A stretch of DNA of 64,000 nt from Ketobacter sp964016105. Lineage in GTDB: Bacteria; Pseudomonadota; Gammaproteobacteria; Pseudomonadales; Ketobacteraceae. Positions 1 to 7,844 of the stretch are shown in pieces (within the stretch, counting starts at the first letter, position 1; every line of letters begins with the position of its first letter). The notes under the pieces were generated by a model that was not told the DNA's origin, made no database searches, and saw only the letters and a program-made list of their open reading frames with translations. The position numbers and the translations under genes were made by a program. The stretch is from positions 593,098-657,097 of the forward strand of contig CAXHEX010000001.1 in the NCBI GenBank assembly GCA_964016105.1, read 5' to 3'.

Positions 1-699
1 TCCCAGTCTTTTTACTGTATGACCACTTGTCAGTGCCCCGAGTATCTTTTGCAAGGGCAAACAGAAGAACAGGTGGTTGCATCCTATCCGTCAAAAATGC
101 GTACGGATTTAAAGCGTCGTCGCAAGAAGCTGGCAAAGTTAGATGGGGTTATTGAGCATGTGAGGCCATCGCCAGAGCAGGTGGAAAGTCTCTACCAGCA
201 GTTAAAGCAAGTGGAATCCCAGAGCTGGAAGGGCGATGAGGGTATGGGCATTTTTAATCACCCTACGGGCTCCGAGTTTTTTGCCGAACTAGCGCCCGCC
301 TTAGCTGCTGAAGGCCACTTGGATTTGGTATTGGCTTATATCGACGGCAAATTGGCGTCCTACAAGTTCGGTTTTTACTTTAACAATCGATTTTTGGACT
401 ACAGCATTGCCTATCTGCCTGAGTACAGCAAGCTCGCTCTGGGTCGAATCCTATTGGATGAAATTGTATTGGAGGCCGCCCGCAGTGGTTACGAGGCGGT
501 GGATGCGTCCAGGGTAGGCCCTTATACTCGCCACCTTTTGCTGGAGCGAAGCCAGAAAACCATTCCCCATTGGCGATTGTATTGGTTTCGGCGCAATCTT
601 AAGGGCCAGGCCATTCGCTTTATTGTGACGGTGGCGAAACCCATTGCTAGACGGTTGCGTAGCCGCTGGCAGGATTGGCAGCAGCGAAAAGCAGGCTAG
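1..699 (+). CDS. GNAT acyltransferase, CelD/FemAB-like (5' end cut by window)
   Basis: The reading frame is open from base 1; the first ATG (base 19) is probably internal, so the N-terminus lies outside the window. The visible 232 codons match the C-terminal GNAT half of CelD/BcsL/FemAB-like acyltransferases. They show a basic stretch (SKMRTDLKRRRKKL), the family signature ESQSWKGDEG and a following core with LALGRILLDE. Such enzymes transfer acyl or aminoacyl groups onto sugars, peptides or lipids in the cytoplasm; the substrate here is unknown. It is a paralogue of the gene at 3008-4021, which shares the E-x-x-SWK-x-D-x-G block. It converges on and overlaps the next gene by 4 bases. The family call is firm, the role is not. 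Confidence 0.75.
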   Translation, partial: SQSFYCMTTCQCPEYLLQGQTEEQVVASYPSKMRTDLKRRRKKLAKLDGVIEHVRPSPEQVESLYQQLKQVESQSWKGDEGMGIFNHPTGSEFFAELAPALAAEGHLDLVLAYIDGKLASYKFGFYFNNRFLDYSIAYLPEYSKLALGRILLDEIVLEAARSGYEAVDASRVGPYTRHLLLERSQKTIPHWRLYWFRRNLKGQAIRFIVTVAKPIARRLRSRWQDWQQRKAG

Positions 700-1337
700 G
701 CTGGATTTTGCAGGCGTGTTTTTCGTTTTCTTTTGAACTGATCAAAGCGACTATCAGCATAGCTTTCCAGCCAAGTGATTTGCTTTCCCAGCCAGCGGTG
801 ATAGCGCACCAATTTACCACTTTCTTGCCAGTTCATGTGGAATAGAAGCTTAAGTGAAGCGCTATTCTTACTGTCCACAGCGCAGGTGATTTTTGTTTTG
901 CCTTGTTCTTGCCAGTGTCGCCAACAGTAGATCAGCGTTGCAGCTGAGACTTGGGTGTTACGAAAAGTTGTGGCAACTTCGCCTGCAAACTGGAATACCT
1001 CACCATCCTGAACATCAAAAGTATAGCGGTTGAATTCATCTTGGTAGGCATTTTGGGCGTACCAAACGATGGATATGACATTGCCTGAGTCATGCTCGAT
1101 GCTGCCAAAGCTGACAAAGCCTTTGAGGAACAATTGCGCGAACGCCTTCATTTGGTGGGGAAAATGAACCTCGCAGGAATTTAGGTCGGCGTCGGTGAGC
1201 TGACGGATTGTCCAGCGGCTTGATTTTCTCAATGACCGCTCCGGTACGGCCAGATCGCGCTCTAGCAAAACCAGACTGTATCGGCGATACAGTACTGGTT
1301 TGATTAAGTTTTTAATCAGCTTAAATAACGTTTTCAC
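696..1337 (-). CDS. GNAT-family acyltransferase-like protein
   Basis: The frame is open further upstream, but that part is the antisense of the deacetylase gene and reads as low-quality protein. Likely coding starts at a GTG (1337), 28 bases after the deacetylase stop, giving 213 residues; no clear ribosome site supports it, so the start is uncertain. An N-terminal basic, hydrophobic stretch (KTLFKLIKNLIKPVLYRRYSL) is followed by a GNAT-like fold: WTIRQLTDADL at the start, a central beta region and a late alternating segment ending in HRWLG. The substrate is unknown. Its place behind a polysaccharide deacetylase suggests sugar or lipid acylation, which is inference only. Confidence 0.6.
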   Translation of the reverse strand: MKTLFKLIKNLIKPVLYRRYSLVLLERDLAVPERSLRKSSRWTIRQLTDADLNSCEVHFPHQMKAFAQLFLKGFVSFGSIEHDSGNVISIVWYAQNAYQDEFNRYTFDVQDGEVFQFAGEVATTFRNTQVSAATLIYCWRHWQEQGKTKITCAVDSKNSASLKLLFHMNWQESGKLVRYHRWLGKQITWLESYADSRFDQFKRKRKTRLQNPA

Positions 1338-1365
1338 TGTAATTGACAATAAATTGAAATCAACC

Positions 1366-2115
1366 TTAAAGCTTGAGGCAATCTTCCATTGTGCCAATAC
1401 GGTAGCCAGCGTCCTGGGCGCTCTCGATGATAGCAGATAAGTTTTCAAGAGTTTGTGAACTGTAGTCGTGCAGTAAAAGAATGTGAGAGCTGTTATCAGG
1501 GGATTGGCTATTAAACGCTTGTTGGATCTTGTCCAGTTGCTGTTGAGCGCTCCATTCAGATGTTGAGCGATAATCGTGGGAATCCAGGTTCCACATGGCG
1601 ATGGTGTAATCGAAAGTCCAGGAGGCCAATGCAGCATCCAGCGACAGCTTGCCAAAGGGTGGACGCATAAACTGCATTTCGTATTGGGTTAATTGGCTGA
1701 TGTAATCGCTGGTTTTTCTCAATTCAGACTCAGACGTCACTTGTCGCAGATTGCTCATGTCTGCGTGACTCCATGTGTGGTTTCCCACCAGGTGACCTTG
1801 GTCAATGATGTCTTGTAACAACTCAGCATAGTAGGGGTTTTGCAAGCGATTGCCCACCACGAAGAAACTCGCCTTCACATCATAGGACGCCAGTGTGTCC
1901 AGAATTTGAGGGGTGTTGTAGTGGGGGCCATCATCAAAAGTTAAAGCCACCCAACCCGGCGTCTTGCACTCAACCATGGCAGGTTCGAAACGTTGTGGTG
2001 GTTGCTCGCAGGCGGCATCAGAATAGACGTTGGTGGGTATCAACAGGCTACTGGCTACAAAGCCGCTGGCAAATAGAAAAGGTTTACTAATTGTAGTGGT
2101 CAGCTTCTTTAACAT
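1366..2115 (-). CDS. Exported polysaccharide deacetylase (NodB domain)
   Basis: This is a 249-residue NodB-family (carbohydrate esterase 4) deacetylase, which removes N- or O-acetyl groups from polysaccharides with a metal ion. The N-terminus (residues 1-32) is a signal peptide with a basic start and hydrophobic core. All motifs are visible: TFDDGP at 59-64, H113-x-x-x-H117 for the metal, RPPFG at 151-155 and LHD at 215-217 with H216 as catalytic acid. An ATG 24 bases upstream is possible, but the start at 2115 is preceded by GGGGGA and gives a cleaner signal peptide. It stands between a GNAT-like gene and a cupin-like gene on the same strand, so a shared role in modifying a cell-surface glycan or small product is plausible. 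Confidence 0.88.
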   Translation of the reverse strand: MLKKLTTTISKPFLFASGFVASSLLIPTNVYSDAACEQPPQRFEPAMVECKTPGWVALTFDDGPHYNTPQILDTLASYDVKASFFVVGNRLQNPYYAELLQDIIDQGHLVGNHTWSHADMSNLRQVTSESELRKTSDYISQLTQYEMQFMRPPFGKLSLDAALASWTFDYTIAMWNLDSHDYRSTSEWSAQQQLDKIQQAFNSQSPDNSSHILLLHDYSSQTLENLSAIIESAQDAGYRIGTMEDCLKL

Positions 2116-2189
2116 AAGTCCCCCAAGACTTTGTTCCATGTTTTGTTTGCTATGGGCATTGCATGCCCGTGTGATCGTATTAAATTCTG

Positions 2190-3011
2190 TTAGCGCAATC
2201 GCGCCTTGCGCAACAAAGTATGAGTTACCCTTTGCCAGTTGGCAGATTCCTCAAGCACCGGTTTACCTTGACTGCGCCGCCATGCGTTCATCAAGTGGTG
2301 GTGTCGTTCCCGTTTTTGCAGGTTTGAACGCCAGGTAATGGACAGAGACACTGACACCTGGTCACCGTTCTGCACCCAATGGGGTGCGGTTACCGGAAAG
2401 TACAGTGCCGTGCCCGGTGTCAGGAGAAATTCTTCGCCCCCCGACTCGATCCCTTCTCGATCCGGTAAATTGCGGTGCCCCCCGCTGTGCAACCGCTCAA
2501 GCTCTTCTGGGAGCAGGAAAGGTGGTTTCTTCGGATAAATTGTAACCCGTTTAGTGCCTTCTATTTGAAACAGAATGTTATGTTCGTGATCGATATGGTA
2601 AGGGGTTACAGATCCAGGGGAAGACACAAAAATAAAGCCTTCTTGCAGACGTTTCTGAATACGCGCTTCCGGGGTGGTTACGGCGCTAATTTGTTCAATC
2701 ATGGAGTCAACAAGCTTGTTGTAAGCTTCTGATTGCTCGATGTTTTTTAAAACAATCCAGGCCCCGTTATCTGATATGGTGCGCACGCTCTCAGCCGCTG
2801 TCAGACCCGTGGGTCTGGCGGCAGACGGTTCTGATACCTTTGTCAGGTTGCCCATATTTTGTTCGATTGATTGGGTAGGCAACGCCTCGGCCAGCTCCGC
2901 TATATGCTCTCTTTGCAATAACTTTGGTTTGTCCAGTTCAAATTCAAACTGAACTGGCTGATGTGGATAGGCTTGTGCCAGGGTTTCCAGGCTTGTTGTG
3001 GATAATCTCAT
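2190..3011 (-). CDS. Cupin-8/JmjC-like oxygenase
   Basis: This 273-residue cytoplasmic protein resembles the cupin_8 / factor-inhibiting-HIF family of Fe(II)/2-oxoglutarate hydroxylases. The iron facial triad is visible as H139-x-D141 (YHIDHEH) and H211 (PHWVQNG). K154 in EGTKRV fits the usual 2-oxoglutarate-binding lysine. The segment SGGHRNLPDREG is an insert before the second half of the barrel. The start overlaps the stop of the upstream acyltransferase by 4 bases (3008-3011), so the two are translationally coupled. Family members hydroxylate proteins, peptides or small molecules; the substrate is unknown. The C-terminus (NLQKRERHHHLMNAWRR) is highly basic. Confidence 0.78.
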   Translation of the reverse strand: MRLSTTSLETLAQAYPHQPVQFEFELDKPKLLQREHIAELAEALPTQSIEQNMGNLTKVSEPSAARPTGLTAAESVRTISDNGAWIVLKNIEQSEAYNKLVDSMIEQISAVTTPEARIQKRLQEGFIFVSSPGSVTPYHIDHEHNILFQIEGTKRVTIYPKKPPFLLPEELERLHSGGHRNLPDREGIESGGEEFLLTPGTALYFPVTAPHWVQNGDQVSVSLSITWRSNLQKRERHHHLMNAWRRSQGKPVLEESANWQRVTHTLLRKARLR

Positions 3012-4021
3012 GATTGTTTATTCCTCATCTTGATCTTGTAACGATGCTCCATCATAGGGGCAACAAGGTGGCGTCCCAGCAGTGTATGTGGAATGAACCA
3101 GTCGTTTAATGCCCGCCTTTCGGGCCAAAGGTGGTTAATCATGGGGTGGTTTTCTTCGGCGCAAGAATCCATAAGCTTGCCCAAGCCCTCATCCAGTATG
3201 AGCTGAGAGGCCGCCAACATGGCTTGAGAGCCAAGGGAATAGCGCGCGAATTCGGGATCGTGAGCAATTTTGAAGGTGTATATGGTTTCATCGCCTTGAA
3301 AGCAGATCAGCATGGCAATGGGCTTGCCATCAAAGGTTTGCCGAAACAGCAGCAATTCCCCTTGCTCGGCTGCGCCTTTTAATATGGCGTGTAAAAACTG
3401 TACCTCCGCTGGATTGCAGGCGATGGCTGTGCCCTTATCGGACTTCCAGCTCAGGGCTTCTAGTTCTATAAATTGCTGTGTCCATTGATCGAGATCTTGC
3501 CCTGGTTGCCACCAGCTTTCTTCCACTGTGCCCTGTTCCTGCAGTCGCTTTTTCAGGCGCCGAAACTCTTTGCGCTTTTTGGTGGACAGGTTGGCTTTCA
3601 AAAAGCTCTCGTAATCAAGCCCGGGTCGGATGCAGGCACGGGTATGGCTGCCCACTTTGACGGCCTGGGGCATGGCTTCCAGTGCTTGATGTGCGGGCGA
3701 GTCCTCCGGAACCAGTTTTAGATACAGATCTTGGCTGCAAGCCGGAGTACTATTTGCCCCTGGCAATGGAGCGCCACAAAAACAATGTATTGTGGGCAGA
3801 TTCTTACGCATGGGAAACACCATTCGGCCATTGCGTAAGGTAGTGATGGTGGGAAAAGATCCAACACCATCCACCGTAATCCATTGCAGTTGTTGTTTGT
3901 CTGACAGCAGGTGCTTTTCTGCAGCTTGCATAAACCAGGCAGAATAAAAAGGATTCGTCATAGCCCCAATGGATCTGTGTGATGTTGTTTGCAAATTATG
4001 ACCAGTGATTACGAGAATCAT
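3008..4021 (-). CDS. GNAT acyltransferase, CelD/FemAB-like
   Basis: The 337-residue protein has the two-part layout of CelD/FemAB-like transferases. A less conserved N-terminal domain (about 1-140) is followed by a GNAT domain with KKRKEFRRLKKRL, then ELEALSWKSDKG, a core ending PEFARYSLGSQAML, and a DSCAEENHPM stretch. It is paralogous to the truncated gene at the window start. It is probably the first gene of a minus-strand operon with the overlapping cupin-like gene, then the deacetylase and GNAT-like genes. Family members aminoacylate or acylate envelope precursors or sugars; no substrate can be named here. Confidence 0.75.
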   Translation of the reverse strand: MILVITGHNLQTTSHRSIGAMTNPFYSAWFMQAAEKHLLSDKQQLQWITVDGVGSFPTITTLRNGRMVFPMRKNLPTIHCFCGAPLPGANSTPACSQDLYLKLVPEDSPAHQALEAMPQAVKVGSHTRACIRPGLDYESFLKANLSTKKRKEFRRLKKRLQEQGTVEESWWQPGQDLDQWTQQFIELEALSWKSDKGTAIACNPAEVQFLHAILKGAAEQGELLLFRQTFDGKPIAMLICFQGDETIYTFKIAHDPEFARYSLGSQAMLAASQLILDEGLGKLMDSCAEENHPMINHLWPERRALNDWFIPHTLLGRHLVAPMMEHRYKIKMRNKQS

Positions 4022-4339
4022 AGATAGGCGCGGAAAAGTTCTTGTTAATTCAGATGCTTCCGATGCCTACGTCTAATTTCAGGAACACAAATGTACCAAA
4101 ATCGTGAAACCAGTCACAGTACTATTTAGGTCCTAATGTGTTATCAACTTGTTGTTAAAATCGACAAACCTGTTACAACTTGCTTCAAATGAGGAAGTAT
4201 TTGGTTGTGGAGTAATATTCCTTTGATTTTGGTTTCAGTTATCCAATATGTATATATACTGCAGTAAAGTTAAATTGGTTTACTAACGCGGGTGCCTGCA
4301 GGATTTTGGCTCCTTTAATTTCTTCGGAGGGCACCTGTT
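4022..4339. promoter_or_regulatory. Divergent intergenic region with a candidate promoter
   Basis: This 318-base AT-rich region separates the leftward acyltransferase operon from a rightward small gene and should hold promoters for both. A sigma-70-like candidate for the rightward gene is TTGGTT (4229-4234), a 16-base spacer and TATATA (4251-4256), leaving a leader of about 80 bases. No operator or terminator was convincing. The heptamer CAACTTG occurs twice here with no clear meaning. Confidence 0.35.
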
Positions 4340-4621
4340 TTGGTATGCGATCCCCAGGATAAAGCCACCATCTCCGTTTTGATAAAAAGTCTCGATAGAC
4401 GCTGCTTGCCGCGCATAATGGACATACGCGAAAGGGTTCGCAGCGGAGAGATATTAAGTTACTTCGATATCTCGTTTTTACATGAGTTGGTGGACGGTAC
4501 TTATTTGGACAGAGTGCTTTTTTTTCGCCATCCAGAACTGGCACCCATTATGGAGCGTCTCGCAGAATTGGTGAAAGAGATTACAGACCGGGCGCTCACT
4601 AATGAGCGTTTGTCTGAGTAA
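4340..4621 (+). CDS. Small conserved-looking protein of unknown function
   Basis: This gene encodes 93 residues and starts at TTG (4340), 9 bases after a strong GGAGG (4326-4330). That ribosome site is the main reason for calling it. I do not recognise the family. The sequence has no membrane segment and no signal peptide. It reads as a mixed helical soluble protein, with RIMDIRERVRSGEIL, YFDISFLHELVDGTYLDRVL and a C-terminal helix rich in Glu, Leu and Arg. It ends directly against the stop of the flavin reductase gene on the other strand, with no spacing. A 101-codon frame on the opposite strand has poorer composition and was rejected. Confidence 0.58.
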   Translation: MVCDPQDKATISVLIKSLDRRCLPRIMDIRERVRSGEILSYFDISFLHELVDGTYLDRVLFFRHPELAPIMERLAELVKEITDRALTNERLSE

Positions 4622-5638
4622 TCAGCTTGCGGGTCGGGGTGCGTAGTCGAATACGTCAGAAATAATTTGTTCGGGCTGAATGCCCTTTTTTATGAAGTCA
4701 TCGTAGGCAGCGTAGACCATGGCCGGAGAGCCGCATAGAACAAACATGGCTTGCTCAAATAGCTGAAGATCTTCCAACACCACATTGTGCACAAGGCCCG
4801 TTCTGCCGGGCCAGTAATCCGGTTCATCCGAAACCACAGCGGTATAGCTAACCTGATTATGGCTTTGAGCTAACTCTGTTGCCCGCTGATGTAAATATAA
4901 GTCCTCCGGGTGGCGCGCACCCCAGTATACATGCACGGATCGAGAGTCCTGGTTTTCAAGCAGCCCCTGCAACATGGATTGCACCTGTGAATAACCGGTG
5001 GAGGCGGCCACAAAAACAATTTGCGGTGCGGACGTTAATTTGTGAAGGGTTACGGTTCCCTTAGGTAACCTTATGGGCAATATTGAGCCTTCCAGTAATA
5101 AGGGTTCCAATTGAAGATAAGATTCGCTTTCCAGATTGGCGCGAATATGAAGCTCCAAGGTTCTGTCTTGATTCGGTGCTGTGGCGATTGAGTATGCGGC
5201 TTCCATTCCGTCAGCCAATAATATCTCCAGATACTGCCCCGGGTGGAATAATAATTTTTTGCCTGCAGGCAGGCGCAACGTCACCCGTTTCACATCTGGG
5301 CTCACTTGCTGCACCGATTTTATTTGGGCGTGAATTTCCTTTATGGGTAATTCACCAGGAGATAGCACGTTTCTCACCTCTAAATGGATAGACTGCTGGG
5401 GAATGGCGATACAAGGATAAATCTTTGCAGGTGTATTTTTATTGGCACAGATCACCTCTTTCCTGTTCTTAATGCTCACTCTGCCTTCCACCAGGGTTGC
5501 CTCACACAACTGGCAGGTTCCCGCATCGCAGGCCCTGGCAAGAATAAAATCTTGCCGTTGGGCGGCCTGCATGATGGTTTCATTGGGGTTTACAGTTAGA
5601 GTTAAGCCTCGAGGTAAAAACGTTACACTAAACGTCAA
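4622..5638 (-). CDS. 2Fe-2S ferredoxin / NAD(P)H-flavin reductase
   Basis: This 338-residue protein has an N-terminal plant-type [2Fe-2S] ferredoxin domain and a C-terminal ferredoxin-NADP reductase module, as in CDP-6-deoxy-glucoseen reductase and phenol hydroxylase reductase components. Cluster cysteines are C37, C42 and C45 (CDAGTCQLC) and C76 (YPCIA). The FAD-binding RxYS motif appears as AAYS, so its usual Arg is replaced. The NAD region reads AASTGYSQVQS and ends at CGSPAMVY. The gene begins on the base after the rho stop and is almost certainly co-transcribed with rho, in the place where many gammaproteobacteria carry an Fre-like reductase. The electron acceptor is unknown. Confidence 0.85.
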   Translation of the reverse strand: MTFSVTFLPRGLTLTVNPNETIMQAAQRQDFILARACDAGTCQLCEATLVEGRVSIKNRKEVICANKNTPAKIYPCIAIPQQSIHLEVRNVLSPGELPIKEIHAQIKSVQQVSPDVKRVTLRLPAGKKLLFHPGQYLEILLADGMEAAYSIATAPNQDRTLELHIRANLESESYLQLEPLLLEGSILPIRLPKGTVTLHKLTSAPQIVFVAASTGYSQVQSMLQGLLENQDSRSVHVYWGARHPEDLYLHQRATELAQSHNQVSYTAVVSDEPDYWPGRTGLVHNVVLEDLQLFEQAMFVLCGSPAMVYAAYDDFIKKGIQPEQIISDVFDYAPRPAS

Positions 5639-6898
5639 TTACTTGCGCTTCATGGCTTGGAAAAATTCATCATTGGTCTTGGTGTCGCGCATTTTGTCGA
5701 TCAAGAACTCCATGGCTGCAATTTCGTCCATGGGGTGCAGAATTTTTCGCAGAATCCACATTTTCTTTAGTTCATCTTCTGATGTGAGCAGGTCTTCTCT
5801 ACGGGTTCCGGACTTGTTAATTCCGATGGCGGGAAATACCCGTTTCTCCGCGATGCGTCGATCCAGATGCAGTTCCTGATTACCGGTTCCTTTGAATTCT
5901 TCAAAGATAACTTCGTCCATTTTCGAGCCAGTGTCCACCAGAGCTGTTGCCAGTATGGTGAGGCTACCGCCTTCTTCTATGTTTCGAGCTGCGCCGAAGA
6001 ATCGCTTAGGTCGCTCCAGAGCATGGGCATCCACACCACCGGTTAATACTTTACCTGATGATGGAATTACCGTGTTGTAAGCCCTGGCCAAACGGGTAAT
6101 GGAGTCGAGCAGTATGACCACGTCCTGTTTATGCTCCACCAGGCGCTTGGCTTTTTCCAAGACCATCTCCGCCACTTGCACATGGCGGGACGGTGGCTCA
6201 TCAAAAGTACTTGCCACCACTTCACCGCGCACCGTGCGGCGCATTTCCGTTACTTCTTCCGGCCGCTCATCGATCAACAGCACAATTAGTCTACAATCTG
6301 GGCTGTTCCGGGTTATGGATTGCGCGATGTTCTGCAGCATCAAGGTCTTGCCCGCTTTTGGGGGCGAAACAATAAGACCGCGCTGGCCTTTGCCGATGGG
6401 GGCCACCAGGTCAATGGTGCGAGCGGTTATGTCTTCAGTACTGCCATTCCCGGTTTCCATGATTAAACGTTCGTTGGGGAACAGCGGTGTTAAGTTTTCA
6501 AATAGGATCTTGTTCTTTGCGTTCTCAGGCCGGTCAAAATTGATCTCGTTAACCTTGAGCAAGGCAAAGTATCGCTCGCCTTCCTTAGGGGGGCGGATTT
6601 TGCCAGAAACAGTATCGCCAGTGCGCAAATTGAAACGACGAATCTGGCTTGGGGATACGTAGATATCATCAGGCCCGGCCAGGTAGGAGCCTTCCGACGA
6701 ACGTAAAAAGCCAAAGCCATCCTGAAGAATTTCCAGAACGCCGTCACCAAAGATATCTTCGCCGCTCTTCGCATGACGTTTGAGGATGCTAAAGATCACA
6801 TCCTGCTTGCGTGTTCGAGCCATGTTGTCCAGGCCCATGTCAGCGGCCACTGTAATAAGTTCAGCAATAGGTTTTGTTTTTAATTCGGTGAGATTCAT
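5639..6898 (-). CDS. rho: Transcription termination factor Rho
   Basis: Rho is the hexameric RNA-dependent ATPase that ends transcription of untranslated RNA. The N-terminal helix bundle begins MNLTELKTKPI. The cold-shock RNA-binding fold includes GFGFLRS and YVSPSQIRRF. The RecA-like ATPase has Walker A (PPKAGKT), ILLDSITR and the Q-loop region LTGGVDAHAL. The ATG at 6898 gives 419 residues, the same length as the E. coli protein; an ATG 15 bases upstream is less likely. It lies downstream of trxA, the common gammaproteobacterial order, and is followed without spacing by the flavin reductase gene. Confidence 0.97.
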   Translation of the reverse strand: MNLTELKTKPIAELITVAADMGLDNMARTRKQDVIFSILKRHAKSGEDIFGDGVLEILQDGFGFLRSSEGSYLAGPDDIYVSPSQIRRFNLRTGDTVSGKIRPPKEGERYFALLKVNEINFDRPENAKNKILFENLTPLFPNERLIMETGNGSTEDITARTIDLVAPIGKGQRGLIVSPPKAGKTLMLQNIAQSITRNSPDCRLIVLLIDERPEEVTEMRRTVRGEVVASTFDEPPSRHVQVAEMVLEKAKRLVEHKQDVVILLDSITRLARAYNTVIPSSGKVLTGGVDAHALERPKRFFGAARNIEEGGSLTILATALVDTGSKMDEVIFEEFKGTGNQELHLDRRIAEKRVFPAIGINKSGTRREDLLTSEDELKKMWILRKILHPMDEIAAMEFLIDKMRDTKTNDEFFQAMKRK

Positions 6899-7217
6899 TT
6901 CCGTGGAGATCACAATTGAAGGTTAAAGGTATAATGAGCTGCGGCCTGGAGTGGCCCTAAGCAGCGACTAGGCGTTATTTTTTTGACCAATTTTTTGATG
7001 TTGAACTAGGGAGTATCGGCCCGTATTTGAAGGCGATAAATCTAATCTAGCACTTGCTTGTCAAAGCGTCCAGTAAACGCAAAATTTCGATGCTATTGCT
7101 CATTCACCACAGTTTATCGTTTCGTATTCAGGAAAATGTGAACCAGCGGGGCGATTTGAAAAGCGAATCGTAATTGAGCTTTTGGTGCAGCTGTTAAGAC
7201 TCAAACTCGATTTGATG
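6899..7217 (-). promoter_or_regulatory. rho leader / trxA-rho intergenic region
   Basis: About 320 bases lie between the hairpin downstream of trxA and the rho start. I see no gene in it. In enterobacteria the rho leader is the site of Rho autoregulation by attenuation. Here the minus-strand RNA would contain long unstructured stretches compatible with Rho loading, but no rut site can be proven by eye. The rho promoter should lie in this region. Confidence 0.4.
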
Positions 7218-7261
7218 TATCTTAGCCTATTGAATGCGGTGCCTGTCAATAGGCTAAGATA
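7218..7261 (-). terminator. Perfect 16-bp hairpin behind trxA
   Basis: Arms at 7218-7233 and 7246-7261 are exact reverse complements (TATCTTAGCCTATTGA) around a 12-base loop. The hairpin begins 6 bases after the trxA stop. The 3' flank on the minus strand (CATCAAATCGAG) has no U-run, so it is not a classical intrinsic terminator. It may protect the trxA mRNA 3' end, act together with Rho, or be a protein-binding site. Confidence 0.6.
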
Positions 7262-7267
7262 AAGTTT

Positions 7268-7591
7268 TTAGATATTGCTGTCTAAAAAGGCGGTAAGCTG
7301 AGATTTTGACAGGGCACCTACCTTGGTGGCCTCCACGTTGCCGTTTTTGAACAACATGAGAGTGGGGATACCACGAATACCATATTTGGGCGGTGTTTCC
7401 GGGTTTTCGTCGATATTGAGCTTGGCAATTTTCAGCTTGCCATCGTACTCGCTGGAGATTTCATCCAAGATGGGGGCAATCATCTTGCAAGGGCCGCACC
7501 ATTCTGCCCAGTAGTCCACAAGTACGGGTTGATCGGAACTGAGCACTTCGGATTCAAAGGTGCTGTCAGTAGCTTTTACAATCTCGCTCAT
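7268..7591 (-). CDS. trxA: Thioredoxin
   Basis: This is a standard 107-residue thioredoxin, the cytoplasmic disulfide reductase that donates electrons to ribonucleotide reductase and other enzymes. The active site WCGPC has C32 and C35; KYGIRGIPTLMLF carries the cis-proline loop, and the buried D26 is present in VLVDYW. The ATG at 7591 is chosen because GGAGAT sits just upstream and the length matches the family; a frame reaching back to 7702 is spurious. It is divergent from ppx across about 250 bases and is followed by rho on the same strand. Confidence 0.97.
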   Translation of the reverse strand: MSEIVKATDSTFESEVLSSDQPVLVDYWAEWCGPCKMIAPILDEISSEYDGKLKIAKLNIDENPETPPKYGIRGIPTLMLFKNGNVEATKVGALSKSQLTAFLDSNI

Positions 7592-7844
7592 TTTAATCTC
7601 CGGTTTGCCCCAGTTTCGCCTGAGAACGAGGCGCGGGGGGTTAATGTAGTACGAAAATAAGTTAGTGCAGGGATTGTACCTGCACCGGTGCGGCCGGTCC
7701 AATCCTGGATTCTACCTTTGGTCTGTTTGCCCATACATATTGCCCGCAAATAACCGCTCCTGTCCAAGAACTTATGGTGTTACTATCGGTTTTTCAAGTA
7801 TCTGTTACTATTGTCTTAACCTGCTCGATTTCGGAACCCTTCCT

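Noticed and set aside
1338..1655. Upstream extension of the GNAT-like gene to 1655
   Set aside because: It is antisense to the deacetylase gene and its residues look random; the family-like part starts after 1337.
4239..4544. Leftward 101-codon frame over the small gene at 4340
   Set aside because: Poor composition and no ribosome site; the rightward TTG start has a strong GGAGG.
7592..7702. N-terminal extension of trxA to 7702
   Set aside because: Standard thioredoxin length and GGAGAT support 7591.
7665..7844. N-terminal extension of ppx to 7665
   Set aside because: Unlikely sequence; TTG 7845 has a ribosome site and gives the usual length.
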